Below are positions 24,560 to 37,300 of a DNA stretch of 64,000 bases, piece after piece. Every line of letters begins with the position of its first letter. Positions within the stretch are counted from its first letter, which is position 1. Position numbers and translations under genes: made by a program. Origin of the DNA: Agaricus subrufescens (lineage: Eukaryota; Basidiomycota; Agaricomycetes; Agaricales; Agaricaceae). Location of the stretch: positions 372,001 through 436,000 of the forward strand of contig CM057063.1 in NCBI GenBank assembly GCA_029945375.1, read 5' to 3'. Under the pieces are notes generated by a model. It did no database searches. It saw nothing but the letters and a program-made list of their open reading frames with translations, and was not told the origin of the DNA.

Positions 24560-26398
24560 ATGTCTCAGCCAGGCGGTGGATTGTATCCTCCTCGTTTTGT
24601 TGTTTTGAAGCGCGAAATCGCCTCTAGTTATCCTGATTTTGAGAATCGGGTTACAAAGGCGTGGAAGGAGGTTGTTGAGGAGTTGGCTGCTGTCAGTGAG
24701 AGGATTCAGGGTGGAGGGTCTGATGTGAGTCCTCCTTTTTCCTTTTGTCCCCCGTTTCTCTCAACGACAGACGCTGATTACAAAATTCTTGTATATCCTC
24801 TTTTTACTACGTAGTCTATACCTCAAGTCAGATTTGAGGATTTGGATAGATTGAGTGAGGATGTTGTGGATGGGATCAAGAGATGTGGATGCGTTGTGGT
24901 TAGGGATGTAGTTGATGATGCTAAGGCTATCGAGTGGAGGGAATCGTTGAGAGAGTTTGTTAAAGTCAATCAGGAGGTTGAAGGTGGGTTGTTTTACTTA
25001 TAATGATTTGCTGCCAGAAGTTTCTGACCAGGATTTTGTGCATCAATAGGTGTACCGGTGAATGATAAACAGTTCTTCCAACTTTAGTGAGTGGCACACT
25101 ACGGGATGCACTATAAGCGTCATTGATTTCGGCTGATGTAAATATACATATAGTTGGACGAAAGCGCAAGTCCAAGCTCGAGCTCACCCAAACTTTTTGA
25201 AAGTCGAAGTTTGGTTAAACAATCTGTATCACGACATATCGGGTCACTCGGCGAACAATGTTGACCTATCTGTGCCTTTGACGTACGCAGATAGGTTTAG
25301 GATTAGGAAGGCTGGTGCCAAATGGAGTGTTCATCCACCACATATCGATGGTGAGTGTTCATATCTTCTGGCTTTTCCCCCCTTATCTTTCGTGTTTAAT
25401 GACTGCTTTGGTATATATTGTAGGTGGTTCTATTGAGCGTTGGGAGGATCCTACGTTCAGGAAATGCTTTGAAGAAATTTTGACTGGAAGATGGCGTCAA
25501 CATGATCCGTATGCTTTGGGAGGAAGGCTTGATGCACGTAGCTCTATGTATGGTCGACCTAATCAGGTAAGTGAAATAACGATTTTTTTGTTTGGTTTTG
25601 AGAGGTGGAAACTAAGTTGTACTTGTGATAGTCGACGGTATTCAGAACTTTCCAAGGATGGTTATCTATGAGGTACGACACTGTTAGTTCGTGCAACTCT
25701 AATCTAATGAGGGCAAAATTAGTGAAACGGGTCCGGGCCAGGGAACATTGAGAGTATTCCCTGATGTATTGCTTTCCAATGCGTACATCATACTGCGCCC
25801 ATTTTTTAAGCCACTCGTTCCGGCCGATTCGCCTGATATCTTATCTCTCAAGAATTGGGCATTTGGTACGTTCTACGGCTTTTAGATTATTCACCTTAAT
25901 TCAAGAGACAAACTTGTTATAATAAGATCTGGATAATCCCGATTTCCCTGGGATATACCCCCGCGACAATGGATTCGCTGGACCAAATCCTACTCCCCGT
26001 TTACACCCCCACTTATTCTTGGATAAAACCATGACTTCAGTCCCAAAAGTCAACCCAGGAGATACCGTATTCTGGCATTGTGATGTCATCCATTCCGTAG
26101 AAGAAGATCATACCGGAAACGAAGATTCCGCAGGTAAGCAAGTTTGCTTCTATCACCCTCTCTTCAGATTTGTTGACTCAATGAACGCAATAGTGATGTA
26201 CATCCCAGCAGTACCTTTCACGGCTTCAACTTCAATTACATTCAGAGACAAAAAGATTGTTTCTTGGCTGGACAACGTCCCCCTGATTTCCCAAAGGGGC
26301 CAGCCGAAGCTGATTTTGTTGGAGTGGGTGTGGCCAGTGATATTGATAACGAGATCGGAAGAAGGGCTATGGGTCTCAATCCTATTTCCGTTGCATGA
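24560..26398 (+). CDS. DUF1479 (YbiU-like) protein, apparent late frameshift
   Basis: Model: exons 24560-24724, 24815-24983, 25050-25086, 25154-25350, 25424-25566, 25632-25672, 25723-25865, 25927-26133, 26194-26398. The protein follows the DUF1479 family over its whole length: FFQLYWTKAQVQARAHPN, HIDGGSIERWEDPTF, FQGWLSMSETGPGQGTLRVF, FWHCDVIHSVE. HIDG and the later HCDVIH fit the two-His/acid iron site of Fe(II)/2-oxoglutarate-type oxygenases, to which the family is thought to belong; the substrate is unknown. In exon 9 the frame changes: VPFTAST at about 26216-26236 must shift by one base to continue as NYIQRQKD, then GQRPPDFPKG and the usual end GRRAMGLNP. A single deleted base near 26236 explains it; a 35-nt intron (GTACCT..TTCAG, 26210-26244) would also restore frame but loses conserved residues. 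Confidence 0.8.
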
Positions 26399-26817
26399 GA
26401 ATGTACTTAGTAAATGTACTGTAATGGTAAATCGTAGCACCCGAAACGTAGGGAGTCGGGAAATGATACGGTTTTGTGGAGGTATCTAGTACTTCAGTGC
26501 TTAATATTCTGTGGAGACAAGTGCAGAGTATTTATTGATTTCTTGTTGGGGTGTGCTAGGGTGAGTAGAAATCCAGTAATTACTATACAACCAAAGATAG
26601 AAAATTATCCAGGATAAGGAATAATGTAATATGCAAAATCGCGCGGGCGCCGCTTATATGGGTTACCCAAAGTATGTCGAAAAGCGGCGACCCTACTACC
26701 TTCACGTATGCTCCCAAAGAGAACAACCCTCAATTCAGGTGAACGTTTTTGGAGGGATTTCAGCTCAGACGTAAATCTCTTCAATTCAGCGCTGGAGCGT
26801 GGCTATATGCGGCAAAA
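26399..26817. other. Intergenic between convergent genes
   Basis: 420 bp between the DUF1479 and NACHT stop codons. No ORF or repeat of note; should hold both 3' UTRs. Confidence 0.4.
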
Positions 26818-29132
26818 CTATTCAGACAAGTGTTTATGCTGAGTAAAGTGAACACACACCCAGTGTAACATCCACTCTGAGGTAGATTTGCGCTCTCTTC
26901 CATAATGAGCGCGCGCAGGACTCATGTCTCCATACTTGAGTTTTCCAAAATTAAGGGATTTGAGTGGGACTCTTCGAAGAAGCTCAGTACTATGGGTATC
27001 ATCCGTATTATCCTGTGCAGACGATGAAAATCCATGTTATAAATAAGGGCTTTCAAGGACTGTACTCACCAGAACGTGTACGAAATGCACCAAGCTAGTC
27101 GCGTCGAAAAAGTAGCATAACTTGATCATGTGAACCCTCTGTAGCCGCGCATATTCTATACTACCCTTGTTTTGTGTACGGAGAGTATAAAGCACTGCGA
27201 TCCTTGAACAACTAACAATATCAGAGAAAAGCTTTTCGTGAAATTTTGTGATGGCCTTCGATGTTTTGTCGTCGCACTTTAAACAATATTGATGCCACAT
27301 GGATTCAACGGACGCTGGAGTAAACGTAATGTTAATACCCTCACTAGCGACATCACGAGATGGTACATACCGGTACCTCCACTACATTCGTCCCAGATGT
27401 CAAGCAAGCGCGCCACCACATCACGTTCAACGTCATCTTCTTGATCAACATGAAGATCCCCGGATCTGTTCGGATCGATGAGATAGTCGGCAAATGATGC
27501 ATGGTGGAATGTTAAGTTCTTATCATGAGCAACTTTCCGATCCGGCACGTCGAGTACAGAATAGCACTTCCGTAAGCACGCGTAAACGACGTGAAGCGGG
27601 AGTCCGAACAGTATAGCCATTCCTCTAAGTGTTTGAAGACTTTCCGGTAAAGGATACTTGGTATACCCCTTGAAACGGATCTGTTTCGCATGGACGATGT
27701 AGCTGAGCAATCGTTTCGTCGATGGCCACAGCCCTGGCGGGATTGAAGAGAGAATTTCCTTGTAGAGCCCATCCAAATAAACGAAAGGATTGTCGACGGT
27801 CGGAATAGCCTTGGAGCGATCGATGACTGTTAAAAGAACATCGAGGCGTGAGACGGGGTCGCTTTGGGTCGAATCTCTGATGAACTGCATTACAACTTGT
27901 GCGTAGACAAAAAGACCAGAAGCAGCCGCTTGGAGCTTGAGAAACTCGGGGTCACTAGGCCAGTTTGTGGGAGTACATTGTCGAAATTTGTTCCTTGTCG
28001 TTTCAAAATCTGAACGTAGAAAACGTGCAACGTCCTTGCAGGCTTCAGTAGATTTTATTGGGATGTTTTCTGACCAGTGGCTATGGTTTGGGTCATCGTT
28101 GAACGTGTTGGAAATATGTGGTTCCGGGCGACTTGTAACCACCCAAGCAAGGGGAGCGTCAGGGTGCTCATGAACAAAAGCGCTGATGAGTTGGATGATC
28201 TCGCATTGTGCATCTTCCCCCTCAAGCTCATCAAGCCCGTCTAATAATATCCCCCATCGTTTACCATATGCTCCAATCTTTCTCTCCACGAACGGCTCGA
28301 TGATAAAGGTCTTAAACTGGGCAGCTAACCCCCTGCTTGGCAGTTTGGGGTCGATGCTGAGTCTGTCGGTGATGAAGTTGCGATAGGCCTCAATCCGGAT
28401 AGAAAGTTGATAGGCGATGGTGACAAAGATGCCATGTGCCTTGTCGCGTCTCTTCGGTCGAGATATGAATATACACGCTCCCAGGAGGTTGTTTTTGGCT
28501 AGGTACTCGGCAAATGTCTGAACAACGGCCGATTTCCCGACGCCCGCAGGGCCGGTGATCCACAGGAGTAGTTCCTGCTGCGCTTTACCACTGAACCAAG
28601 CTGTGACTCGGGCAATTAATTTGACCCGAGTGTCAGGATGGCAACGAGGAGGCGGATCCCGAGCGGAATCGTCGTGGGCAGCGCCACAGATGATATGTTG
28701 TGAGAGTAAATTCATGACTGCATAATGATAACATGAGCTCTAGTAGCAGGACGGGGATCTATTATCGATCCATCACCCACCTTGTGATACGAGGTGGCGA
28801 TCTCCTTGGCCATCCTGTCTCGCCGGTGTCACTGCATTTCCATTCCCGTTCACGTGGATGGAATTGTTGACATGGTATTGAATGTTTGTAGGGAAGCTGC
28901 TTGGCAATGGAGGACCTGAGCAGGTGTTATTAAGTTCCGTTGCTTCTTCATGACATCGCCAAGGCTGATACTCACCATCAGAGGCACGAAATATTTTGAG
29001 CGGGGAGTGAAAGAAACTCGATAGCGACTCTTTGACCTTATTTTTTTCCCTCTCGCTGGTCATTCGGCATAACTCATGGAGTGCAGGTAATAGTGGAGGA
29101 GGGAAGGAAGGAATCGCCTCGAGACACCCCAT
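26818..29132 (-). CDS. NACHT-domain NTPase
   Basis: Model: exons 29132-28976, 28915-28781, 28717-27371, 27314-27070, 27012-26818; 692 residues, phases consistent. PPPRCHPDTRVKL precedes a Walker A (GPAGVGKSA, about 153-161) and a Walker B with extra acidic residues (ILLDGLDELEGED, about 254-266), then WVVTSRPEP as sensor region. This is the layout of the large NACHT family of mushrooms, which act as STAND-type switch ATPases in non-self recognition and programmed cell death. The N-terminal 95 residues match no effector domain that I recognise. The C-terminus ends about 230 residues after the helical NACHT part with no WD40, ankyrin or TPR repeats, so the sensor part is missing or novel. The last two exons are less certain than exon 3. 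Confidence 0.82.
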
Positions 29133-29789
29133 GCTATAAGCATCATGCCGGTGTCACCGAGGGCGCTCGTCGATGATTTATTCAGTTGATGGGCTACAGC
29201 ACCTATATTTGGATCAGTACTGCCCTTGACCCTTGAACATCCAGGCGTGCGCAGCTGTCCTGATAGATTAATTCTTATTTTTGAGTGACGCTGTCTCTAA
29301 TTCTGCATGCCCACCTCACTGACAACTAAAAAAAGGGGATGGTTGTACGGTAAAGGCGACGAGGATACGTCTGTGCTGTTGCTCTGACCCTACTGCTTCC
29401 GATTTCGCTATGGCCTACCCCACGGCCGCAAGTAGCGTCATGAATACGTATACTGTGTATGCACCATAAATCCTAACCTATACAGTATTCACAGAGAAAG
29501 TTATCCATCGTGCAACATGTCTTCCTTACTCACCTATTTACCGAGTCAACCTCCGGAGAAGGAAATCTAAGAAGGTCCCATAGTGATCCCTCTTGTCCAA
29601 ACCGTCGAATGCAGGCGAAAATTCGTATCTCCTCTGGTAGCTGTCGCATCATTTGTAGAGTTATACCCTCTTTATATAGCCATAATGACCGGAGATAAAT
29701 GTTGAGCATCCAGACTTTGAGGTTGTCGACAACAATGACGCATTAGAGAACAGCAAAGCCGCTCCTACTACTGGCGGTGGTCTTGAGGT
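29133..29789. other. Intergenic, NACHT gene promoter side
   Basis: No gene seen. It separates the NACHT gene from the first copy of repeat R. Confidence 0.35.
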
Positions 29790-30920
29790 TGAGCTGGTGG
29801 GCTTGTACCACCCAATGGAAGAAGGGAATGGTACTTCTTGAGGGGATATGTCGCAACCTTGTATCACCGGTACACCAAGAGTCAGCGAGCTTAAAGGTAT
29901 CTCTTCCAGTGTCGGAGAAGCGTTAACAGTATATACATTGGAGGTGTTGAGTGAGATGTCATGCCAAGGAAAGCAAAACGTAAGTATATGCACAATCAGA
30001 AGTTCGTAACCCCAAGCCGCTTGGCTTCAAGACAGCACCATGTTCTGCTGTCGGTCCGGTCCCGAATATCAAGTGCGCCGGTGAAGTAGCACGCGTGAAT
30101 GACAAAGAACTCTACAAGCAATACCTTGTGTACACCGATGAGTCAAACCCTCCAACCTCCATGAATAAGGATGACTAACCAGTAAAAGCTCCGTTCACCA
30201 ACGGAGTATTAAAGTCCGCGTATGAAGGCACACATATTACCCCGAGTTCCGGAAGCGGGTGTGGTGGCGATGACTGATTTTGTAAGAAATCATGCAAGAA
30301 GGTTAGCGAGGTGAGTTGTTTGATATAAATATTTGTCAGTTTGCGACTACACGTGGACGGTGAAGTAAGGATCTGAGAAATCGAGAACGTTGATGTCAAA
30401 TTCATCAAATTCGGATATTGGGAGTTTTGTTCCAAAAATTCACTGACCTCAGCAGGTCATCCGAGACTTATTGTTAGAATTGACTAGACACCTGCATTCG
30501 CAAGCTCATCGCCATGAGCGCAACGTGCTGATGTTAGCCAGTAAAAAAAATCAGTGATGTTTCCAGAAGATAATAGTTAATCTCAACTTACAGGGGAAGG
30601 AAGAAAGTTCTGGTAGGAAAAATGAATATGCTCTCAGGGGCAGAAACACTGGGATGGATGTGTCAGTAGGAATTATTACTTCAAGCAATCCCGTTTTATC
30701 GCCGACCTTAGGACATCAACTGAATCTTGGTACCAAAATGTACCTCTATTGAATGATTATGAAAAATGATTTTGGAAAGGCGGTGGACAGACGCAATTTG
30801 ACGGTCTCTCTAGGGGTATATCGGAACTTGCTGTTCATCACAATATTAGCCATTGGTCAATGTGCATCACAATTCGGCAAATACCACAACTGGCTAGACC
30901 AAAACCACACTAATGCTAGG
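29790..30920. repeat. Dispersed repeat R, copy 1
   Basis: About 1.1 kb that matches, with many point changes and short gaps, the sequence at 32000-32459 joined to 39299-39965. Landmarks shared with copy 2 include GGGAATGGTACTTCTT, AATGACAAAGAACT and AAATATTTGTCAGTTTG. The end (from about 30587, CTCAACTTACAGGGGAAGGA) also matches copy 3 at 43027. No TIR, LTR or intact coding frame was found, so its class is unknown. It could be a remnant of a longer non-autonomous element. Boundaries are approximate. Confidence 0.7.
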
Positions 30921-31999
30921 GGCCGCAACCCTGATGCATAGGCTTTACCGAGTTGCGAATAGGACAGTCGAGGAAGGTTCCTATTGGCTCGGTGGTCTTC
31001 AGATCATGCCACACTTATTCATGTCCTGAACAGGTAATCGGTTCCCAACCGCCCTTTCCCAGATCAACCTGAGATCCCATTATCCATGCTTGCTCTTGCC
31101 TCAACTGCTGTTTGTTCTACATTGACTGCTCAAAAATTGTAGCTGATTTTGTGCTAGGTTCATAACTCACTCAGTGACTGGACCACCAGGGCCCATTATC
31201 CTTCTGATTTTGCATCCGATATTATAGAGGATGTCTTTAATGGGCACAAGGACTGGCTCCAGAGTGTGAGGAGTCAACAGCTCAGTAAGTATCATGCTAT
31301 GGCCCATAGGATATATAAACAATGCCAGTATGTCAATACTTATGCTGTACCACAAAATCTGATTGCAAATAGGAATGGTTCCACGGTGGGGTCTGGAGTA
31401 AAGAAAGGTATCAATAAGCTAGTCAATTTAGATGGAATGGAGGATGTCATGTGATGTGTGACCTGTGCTTTGAATAATACTACTTACTTTGGTGCTTGAA
31501 TTTGATGCCCGACATTGATGTTATACTGGATGTTTTTCGATTGCTCGAGTGATACATTAAAGATAACCTCACATAATAACAAATAAGTCATGAATCAAAC
31601 TATGAGAAGTTGAATAAAATAGTTTATTTAAGGCCTAAAACCCATATGTTCACAAGTAACTTTTGTATAAATTAGGCATAGCCCTTGCATTATGATGCAT
31701 ACTTGAGTACAAGATTACTATAATACATAGGACTGACATCGTCCTGAACAAGGCACTAGTTTAAAATTAGTCACCTTTGGCCAAATTAGCCATATTAACT
31801 ATTTTGTTCTAATCTAGCAACTATTAACACAATTTATACTAATCTACACTATATTATTCAATACTTACATTCTCCTGATTCCCTGATGTAGTGAAGAACT
31901 GCAAACCACCTCATTGACATGACACTCAATTGGAATTGATGAAGGTTTCTTGAGTCCGGGAGGTCTGAGAATCTGTCTTCATGCTGAGTAGGTTGAGGC
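30921..31999. other. AT-rich spacer between repeat copies
   Basis: About 1 kb, markedly AT-rich from 31450 to 31880. No coding sequence is supported. It lies between two R copies in the same orientation and may be decayed transposon sequence. Confidence 0.35.
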
Positions 32000-32459
32000 C
32001 ATGAGCTCGTACTGTTTAATGGAAGGAGGGAATGGTACTTCTTAATGAGATATGTCAAGTCTTTACATCATTGTTATGCTCAGAGTCAGCGAGCTTTGAA
32101 ATGTATCTCTTCCTGTGTCAGGGAGCTTTGGCAGCATACACATTGGATGATGTTGGGTGAGATGTCATGCTAGGGAAAGCGAAACATAAGTATATGCATC
32201 ATCAGAACCAAAAACTCCTACCTCCAGACCACCTGATAGCGCCATATTCTGTTGTTGGTCCAGACCCGATTACAAAGTGCTCCAGCAAAGTAGCACAAGT
32301 GAATGACAAAGAACTTTACAAGCAATACCTTGTGTACACCTATGAGTCAAACCCTCCAACCTCTATGAATAGGGATGACTAACCAGTAAAAGCTCCGTTT
32401 GACAATGGAGTATTAAAGTTCATGTACCAAGGCACATACATTACCCAAGTTCTGGAAGC
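32000..32459. repeat. Dispersed repeat R, copy 2 (left part)
   Basis: Left part of copy 2, ending with GAAGC at 32455-32459, where the chromovirus inserted. The sequence resumes at 39299 with the same GAAGC, and the joined sequence lines up with copy 1 at about 30247 (GGAAGCGGGTGTGG). Confidence 0.75.
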
Positions 32460-32750
32460 TGTTACGACCTTATAGCGATTAGCTCAGGTTGCAACTTAAG
32501 GCAAAGACTTGAGGGCGATAAGGGAATATAGCGAGTTGGTAAAGCGTAAGGAATACAGAGTATAACTACGCTACTTATAGAGGAGTCGACTACCTAATAA
32601 TAGAAGTAGAAAACGGGCTGAGTAAGTATGCCCGAGGTGTCTGACTAACGATGAGAACAAGTACACGAGATAGGTAAGGCAAGCATATGGGAGTGGGGCA
32701 GTAGCACATGGACCTGGGACAGGGGACGGTAACGGAAATAGATCGTAACA
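32460..32750 (-). repeat. 3' LTR of the chromovirus
   Basis: 291 bp, TG...CA ends, the same as 39008-39298 at every base I compared. It lies at the 3' end of the element because the genes run on the minus strand. Confidence 0.93.
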
Positions 32751-32790
32751 TCACCCTCTGTTCAGGCTTCGTATTCCGATCGAAGCGACG

Positions 32791-33714
32791 TTAGACGTGC
32801 GCAAAGAGGTTGTTCAGGAGCTTCCTCTTGGTGTCAGCCATAATCCATTGGTCGGTCTTCTCGTTGAAACCAATGAAATGAGGAGCGTTGTCTCGTCCTC
32901 CTACGATAATGCATGCAGGCAATCCCTTGAAGGTTTCGTCCTTTCCCTTTTTCATCAGCAAGACGGTGAGGATGACGTTCCAGTATGCAGCTCTTTCTCC
33001 GGGGGACTTGTATCGGTTGTTGTTGTGGGCGAAAGCATAGGTGGTGGGCGGTTTGATTTCGGCTGGTACGGTGGCGGTTGGCATGAAATTCAGATAACGG
33101 TGAAGGCAGTCGGCTTCTTCGGCTAATTCGGGGGAGTGGATATTGGAGACACGTTCCAATCCCGGGGGTTTATTTTCTTTGTCAGAGTCCTCATCCATAG
33201 GGTTATCTTCCCGTTTTGGGATGAATAGGGGGGTGGGATCGGGAATGGGTAAGGCTTCGGCTGGCGGAGTGTTGGGTCTAGTTTCAGGTTCCAGTCGGTA
33301 GAGTTTACAGATGGTGTCTGCGGCGGCCAGTTCTTCGGCGGATCCAACTCGATCTAAGACATCGAGCATTCTGGCTGAGTGACAGGCGATAGAGTGGGCG
33401 TTGAATTCGATGTGGGTGCTGGTTATTTTGTTTAATTCCGAGAGGATCTTGTTGAAGTGTTCGGCTACGATTCCTTCGTCTCCTCCGCAGAGTCTGATGG
33501 GAGAGATTACCGTTCCTGCGATGTTCTGAGCGTTGTTGTTTAGTTGGATGATGGAGGCTCCTATTTCTCAGAGTTGTGCCATGGCGTGCAGGATTCTAAG
33601 GAGGTAGCGGCGTCGGGATAGGGTGGAGTGTCTGCGTTGGATGTAATCGGCGTGCATGGTCTGATCGACGGGGATGGCGATGGTGCGTAGGGTTGGATTG
33701 GTGTTGGGGTTCAT
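32791..33714 (-). pseudogene. Second extra chromovirus ORF with one in-frame TGA
   Basis: From an ATG at 33714 (MNPNTNPTLR) the frame runs about 48 codons to a TGA at 33570-33568 and then stays open for about 259 codons to 32791, so about 307 codons have a single break. The frame is also open upstream of 33714 to about 33790. The part after the TGA contains EEADCLHRYLNFMPTATVP and GGRDNAPHFIGFNEKTDQW and reads like a soluble globular domain. Either this copy carries a nonsense mutation or the stop is read through. No known domain recognised. It ends 40 bp before the 3' LTR. Confidence 0.6.
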
Positions 33715-33840
33715 ACTGGCTAGGAGTTCAAGCAGAGGGGCGTATTTAGCTGTGAGCGCAATGTTGGGCAGATTGGGATGAGAGAAAAGAAGAAAACGGT
33801 CTGGTTTTTATATTATTCCTTCCTCCCTATTAGGCAACTC

Positions 33841-34314
33841 CTACTGTTGCTGGTTGTTTTCTTCTGCCGGTGCTTCCCATCCATCTCCCCATGTTCCATT
33901 CGCGGCCCATCCGTGGGCATTCGGGTTAATCTCCTCGGTGAGATCTTTCAATTCGTCTTCCATCATCTGCAACTTCCTTATGATCTTCTTGATCAGCTGC
34001 CTCTCCTTCCTCATGACCTTCACCATGTGGTCCTTTTCTTCTTCATTCGCCGGGTTTACTCCTTTTGGACGATCGTAGATGAGTGGGACGTAGGTGTGGG
34101 CGTAACGGTTGTCCACGTCCGTTACTGCGCTGTAGATTTCGATGAGCTCTCGTTTGGCGGAGCTCCGGAAAGAATCAATGATGAGGTTGTGGTAGGCCTC
34201 TTGTTCGGTGGTGGTGAGGGTTTCGGCGGTGTTCTGGGTGCTCATGATGTCTTCTTCAAACCAATAGACGATGCTATACCGGTAGTTGTGTGGTAGGTTT
34301 CCTTTTATATTCAT
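33841..34314 (-). CDS. Extra chromovirus ORF after pol (157 codons)
   Basis: An intact frame whose first ATG overlaps the pol stop in the sequence ATGA. A second in-frame ATG (MSTQNTAETL, about 34242) could be the real start. The product is charged and mostly helical: RKERQLIKKIIRKLQMMEDELKDLTEE is a probable coiled coil of heptads, followed by a Gly/Trp-rich end (HGWAANGTWGDGWEAP). No signal peptide or membrane segment, so it is not envelope-like. Such a frame between integrase and 3' LTR is uncommon in fungal chromoviruses. The ATGA overlap suggests translation by termination-reinitiation, but a subgenomic or spliced RNA is also possible. No family recognised. Confidence 0.65.
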   Translation of the reverse strand: MNIKGNLPHNYRYSIVYWFEEDIMSTQNTAETLTTTEQEAYHNLIIDSFRSSAKRELIEIYSAVTDVDNRYAHTYVPLIYDRPKGVNPANEEEKDHMVKVMRKERQLIKKIIRKLQMMEDELKDLTEEINPNAHGWAANGTWGDGWEAPAEENNQQQ

Positions 34315-37300
34315 AGGAGGTTATTGAGTTTCCTATATTCGGATAGAAGATCCTGTGCGTTCTCAAGGTCGGCTGCGGATTGCCACGTATCCTCGGAGTT
34401 GTCATATCCTTTCCAGTGTACCAGGTATTGAGTTCCTCGGCCTTTCTTTCTATGTCCACGGATTTCTTCCACTTCGTATTCTTCTTCGTTGTTAATAATA
34501 TCTGGGGGGGGTGGAGGTGGAGTCTTTTGACAGTTGAACTCGGGTTCGTTGAATTTGGTGAGAAGAGAAGAATGGAAGACGTCGTGTATAGCCCAAGTTT
34601 CAGGTAATTTTAGGCGGAAAGAAGTTTCTCCAATGGGTTCCAGAACTTCGAAAGGTCCGTACCGTTTGTTGTCGAATTTTCCAGAGGGGCGGTTTGATCG
34701 TATGTTAGTTGCTTCCAGGAAGACTAGATCTCCTTTCGATAAGGGGTTTTTCTGCCGTTTCAGATTACCGCGTTCGGACATGGTGGAATTATATTCCTCT
34801 AGAGCTGCTCGTGCTTCGTTTCGGGTCTTTTCTAGTTCCGCGGTGAAGTCGTTGGCCAGGGGGTTATCCGAGTTAACGGTCAGGTTTCCTTTCCATGGGT
34901 GGATACCGTAAGTGAGGAAGAATGGGGTTTGCTTGGTTGCGGCGTGGGTTTTGTCGTTGTATTGGAATTCCGCGGTGGGGAGCCATTTTGCCCAGTCGTT
35001 TTGTTTGTAGTTGACGAAGTTTCGCAGGTAGGATTCGACTTCTTGATTAATCCTCTCCGTTTGGCCATCGGTTTGGGGGTGATAGGCAGTAGATAGATTC
35101 CTTTCGATTCCTAGGGCAGAGCATAATTCTTTCATGAATTTGGAGGCGAACTGGGGGCCTCTGTCGCTAATGATGCGTTTGGGTATTCCGTGTATGCACC
35201 AGATGTCTTTCTTGTAGATCTCGGCCAATTGTTTTGACGTGAGAGTAGTTTCGGTGGGAATGAGGTGGATCATTTTGGAGAAGCGGTCGACGATTACAAG
35301 TATGGCGTCATGGTCTTCGGATCTAGGTAGAGGACCAATCATATCTATAGATATTTCCTGCCAAGGTGCTTCAGGGATGGGTAGGGGTTTGAGGGGTGTG
35401 TAGCCGGGTTGTCGGTTGATCTTGTTTTTCTGGCATTCGGTACATCCTTTTACAAATCTTTTGATGTCCGTCTTGATCGTGGGCCACCAGAAGGTTCGTT
35501 TCACAAGTTCGAGCATGCGGTAAGATCCGGGGTGTCCGATATCAGGTGGGTCGTGGTGGTCCGAAAGTATGGATTCTCGAAGTTTGGGTTCATCCGGTAC
35601 ATAGATCTTCCCGTTTCGGTAGATTATACCGTTCTCTTCCCAGAATTGGTCGGGTCTTTTGTTCTTTTCTTGAATGACACGGTTCTCTTGGTATTTGGAG
35701 TTGCTAATTTGTTTCAGGATGTCGGGGTTCGCGGAGATCGAGAAATTTCGATTTAGGAGCATGGTGGTTTCTAGTGAGGTGGGAATTTCGGATAAGGTCC
35801 GTAGGATGATACGGTCTTTGAACATCTCAATTTGAGTTTCTTCTTCGGGGTTTTCGTGTCGGAATAGTCTGGATAGGATGTCGGCCTTGACGTTAGTTTT
35901 GCCAGGAATGTGTCGGAGTAAGTAATCGTATTCTTGGAGCATGAGATACCATCGGGCTTGGCGTGCATTTAGTTTTTGTGGTTCGCGGAAGTATTTGAGA
36001 TTTTCGTGGTCGGTCCAGATTTCGAATTGGTGTTTGGCGTCTAGTAGGTAGTGTCTCCAGTTCTTGATTGCTTTGACTATGGCAAGAAGTTCTTTGTCGT
36101 AGATTTCGTAGTTCTTTTCCGCATCGGTGAGGGCTTTGGACATGAATGCGACTGGATGCCATTTTCCTTCTTGTTCTTGAGATAGGACTGCTCCGATTCC
36201 TACGTTGGATGCGTCGGTTTCGAGTCTGAATTTTCCTTCATTGTCTGGTAGGGCTAGGACGGGTTCATTGGTGATGGCGGTTTTGATTGCTTCGAAGGCG
36301 TTTTGTTCCTCAGTGGTCCATTTCCAGGGTTTTGGGGTTTTACCTCCCTTCAAGGCATTGAGCGGTGCAGCGAGAGTGCTAAAGTCTTGAATAAAACGTC
36401 GGTAGAAGTTCGCAAAACCGATGAACCGTTCAATGTCTTTTACGCAGGTCGGTGTTTTCCAGTTTCGAACTGATTCGACCTTTTCGGATTCCATGCTTGC
36501 TTGACCGTCGCCTATGACCGTTCCGAGCATCGAGATCTTAGTTGCGTTGAACTCGCATTTGGTTCGTTTGAAGCACAGGTTGTTTTCGTCTGCTATTTTT
36601 AGGAATCGTAATGTTCGTTCTTCCAGTTCGGGGATAGAGTCGGCAGGAATGGCGAAATCGTCGATGTAGTTGACTAGTGAACCGTCTTGGATCATTTCTC
36701 TGAAGATGGTGGTCATCCATCGAGAGAAGGTGGCTGGGGAGTTGCACATTCCAAAAAACATGACCGTTGGTTCGAAGAGTCCCCTGTTGGTGAGGATGGC
36801 TCCTTTCCATTCGTCTCCTTCCTTGATTTGTACGTTGTTGTAGCCCCAGATGATGTCCAGTTTGTTGAAGTATTTGGCGTGTTTCAATTTTCCGATGACT
36901 TCGCTGATTAGAGGTAAGGGGGTTTTGTCTTTTATGGTAACCGTGTTGAGCTTGCGATAGTCCTGACATAACCTTAGTGAACCATCTTTTTTGGGTACAA
37001 AGAAGCATGGGGCCGCGTAGGGACTTTTGGATGGTCGGATGCGTTTGGTGGCGAGGTTTTCATCCAGGAATTTGTTAAGTTCGATTTCTTCTTTCGGAGT
37101 CATTTCGTAAACCTTTGCGTCGATTTCGTTAGGGGCGTCTGGCAGTAGGTTGACCTCGTGATCCCATTGGGTTCGTTTTGGTAACTTGTCAAAATTCTTT
37201 TTGTTGAAGAGGTGGGTGTACGGTCTCATGTACTCCGGTAGGTCGAGGGGGTTGGTTGGGTCGGGTTCCTTTTCTTCTTCGAAATCTTCCCATTTGGTTT

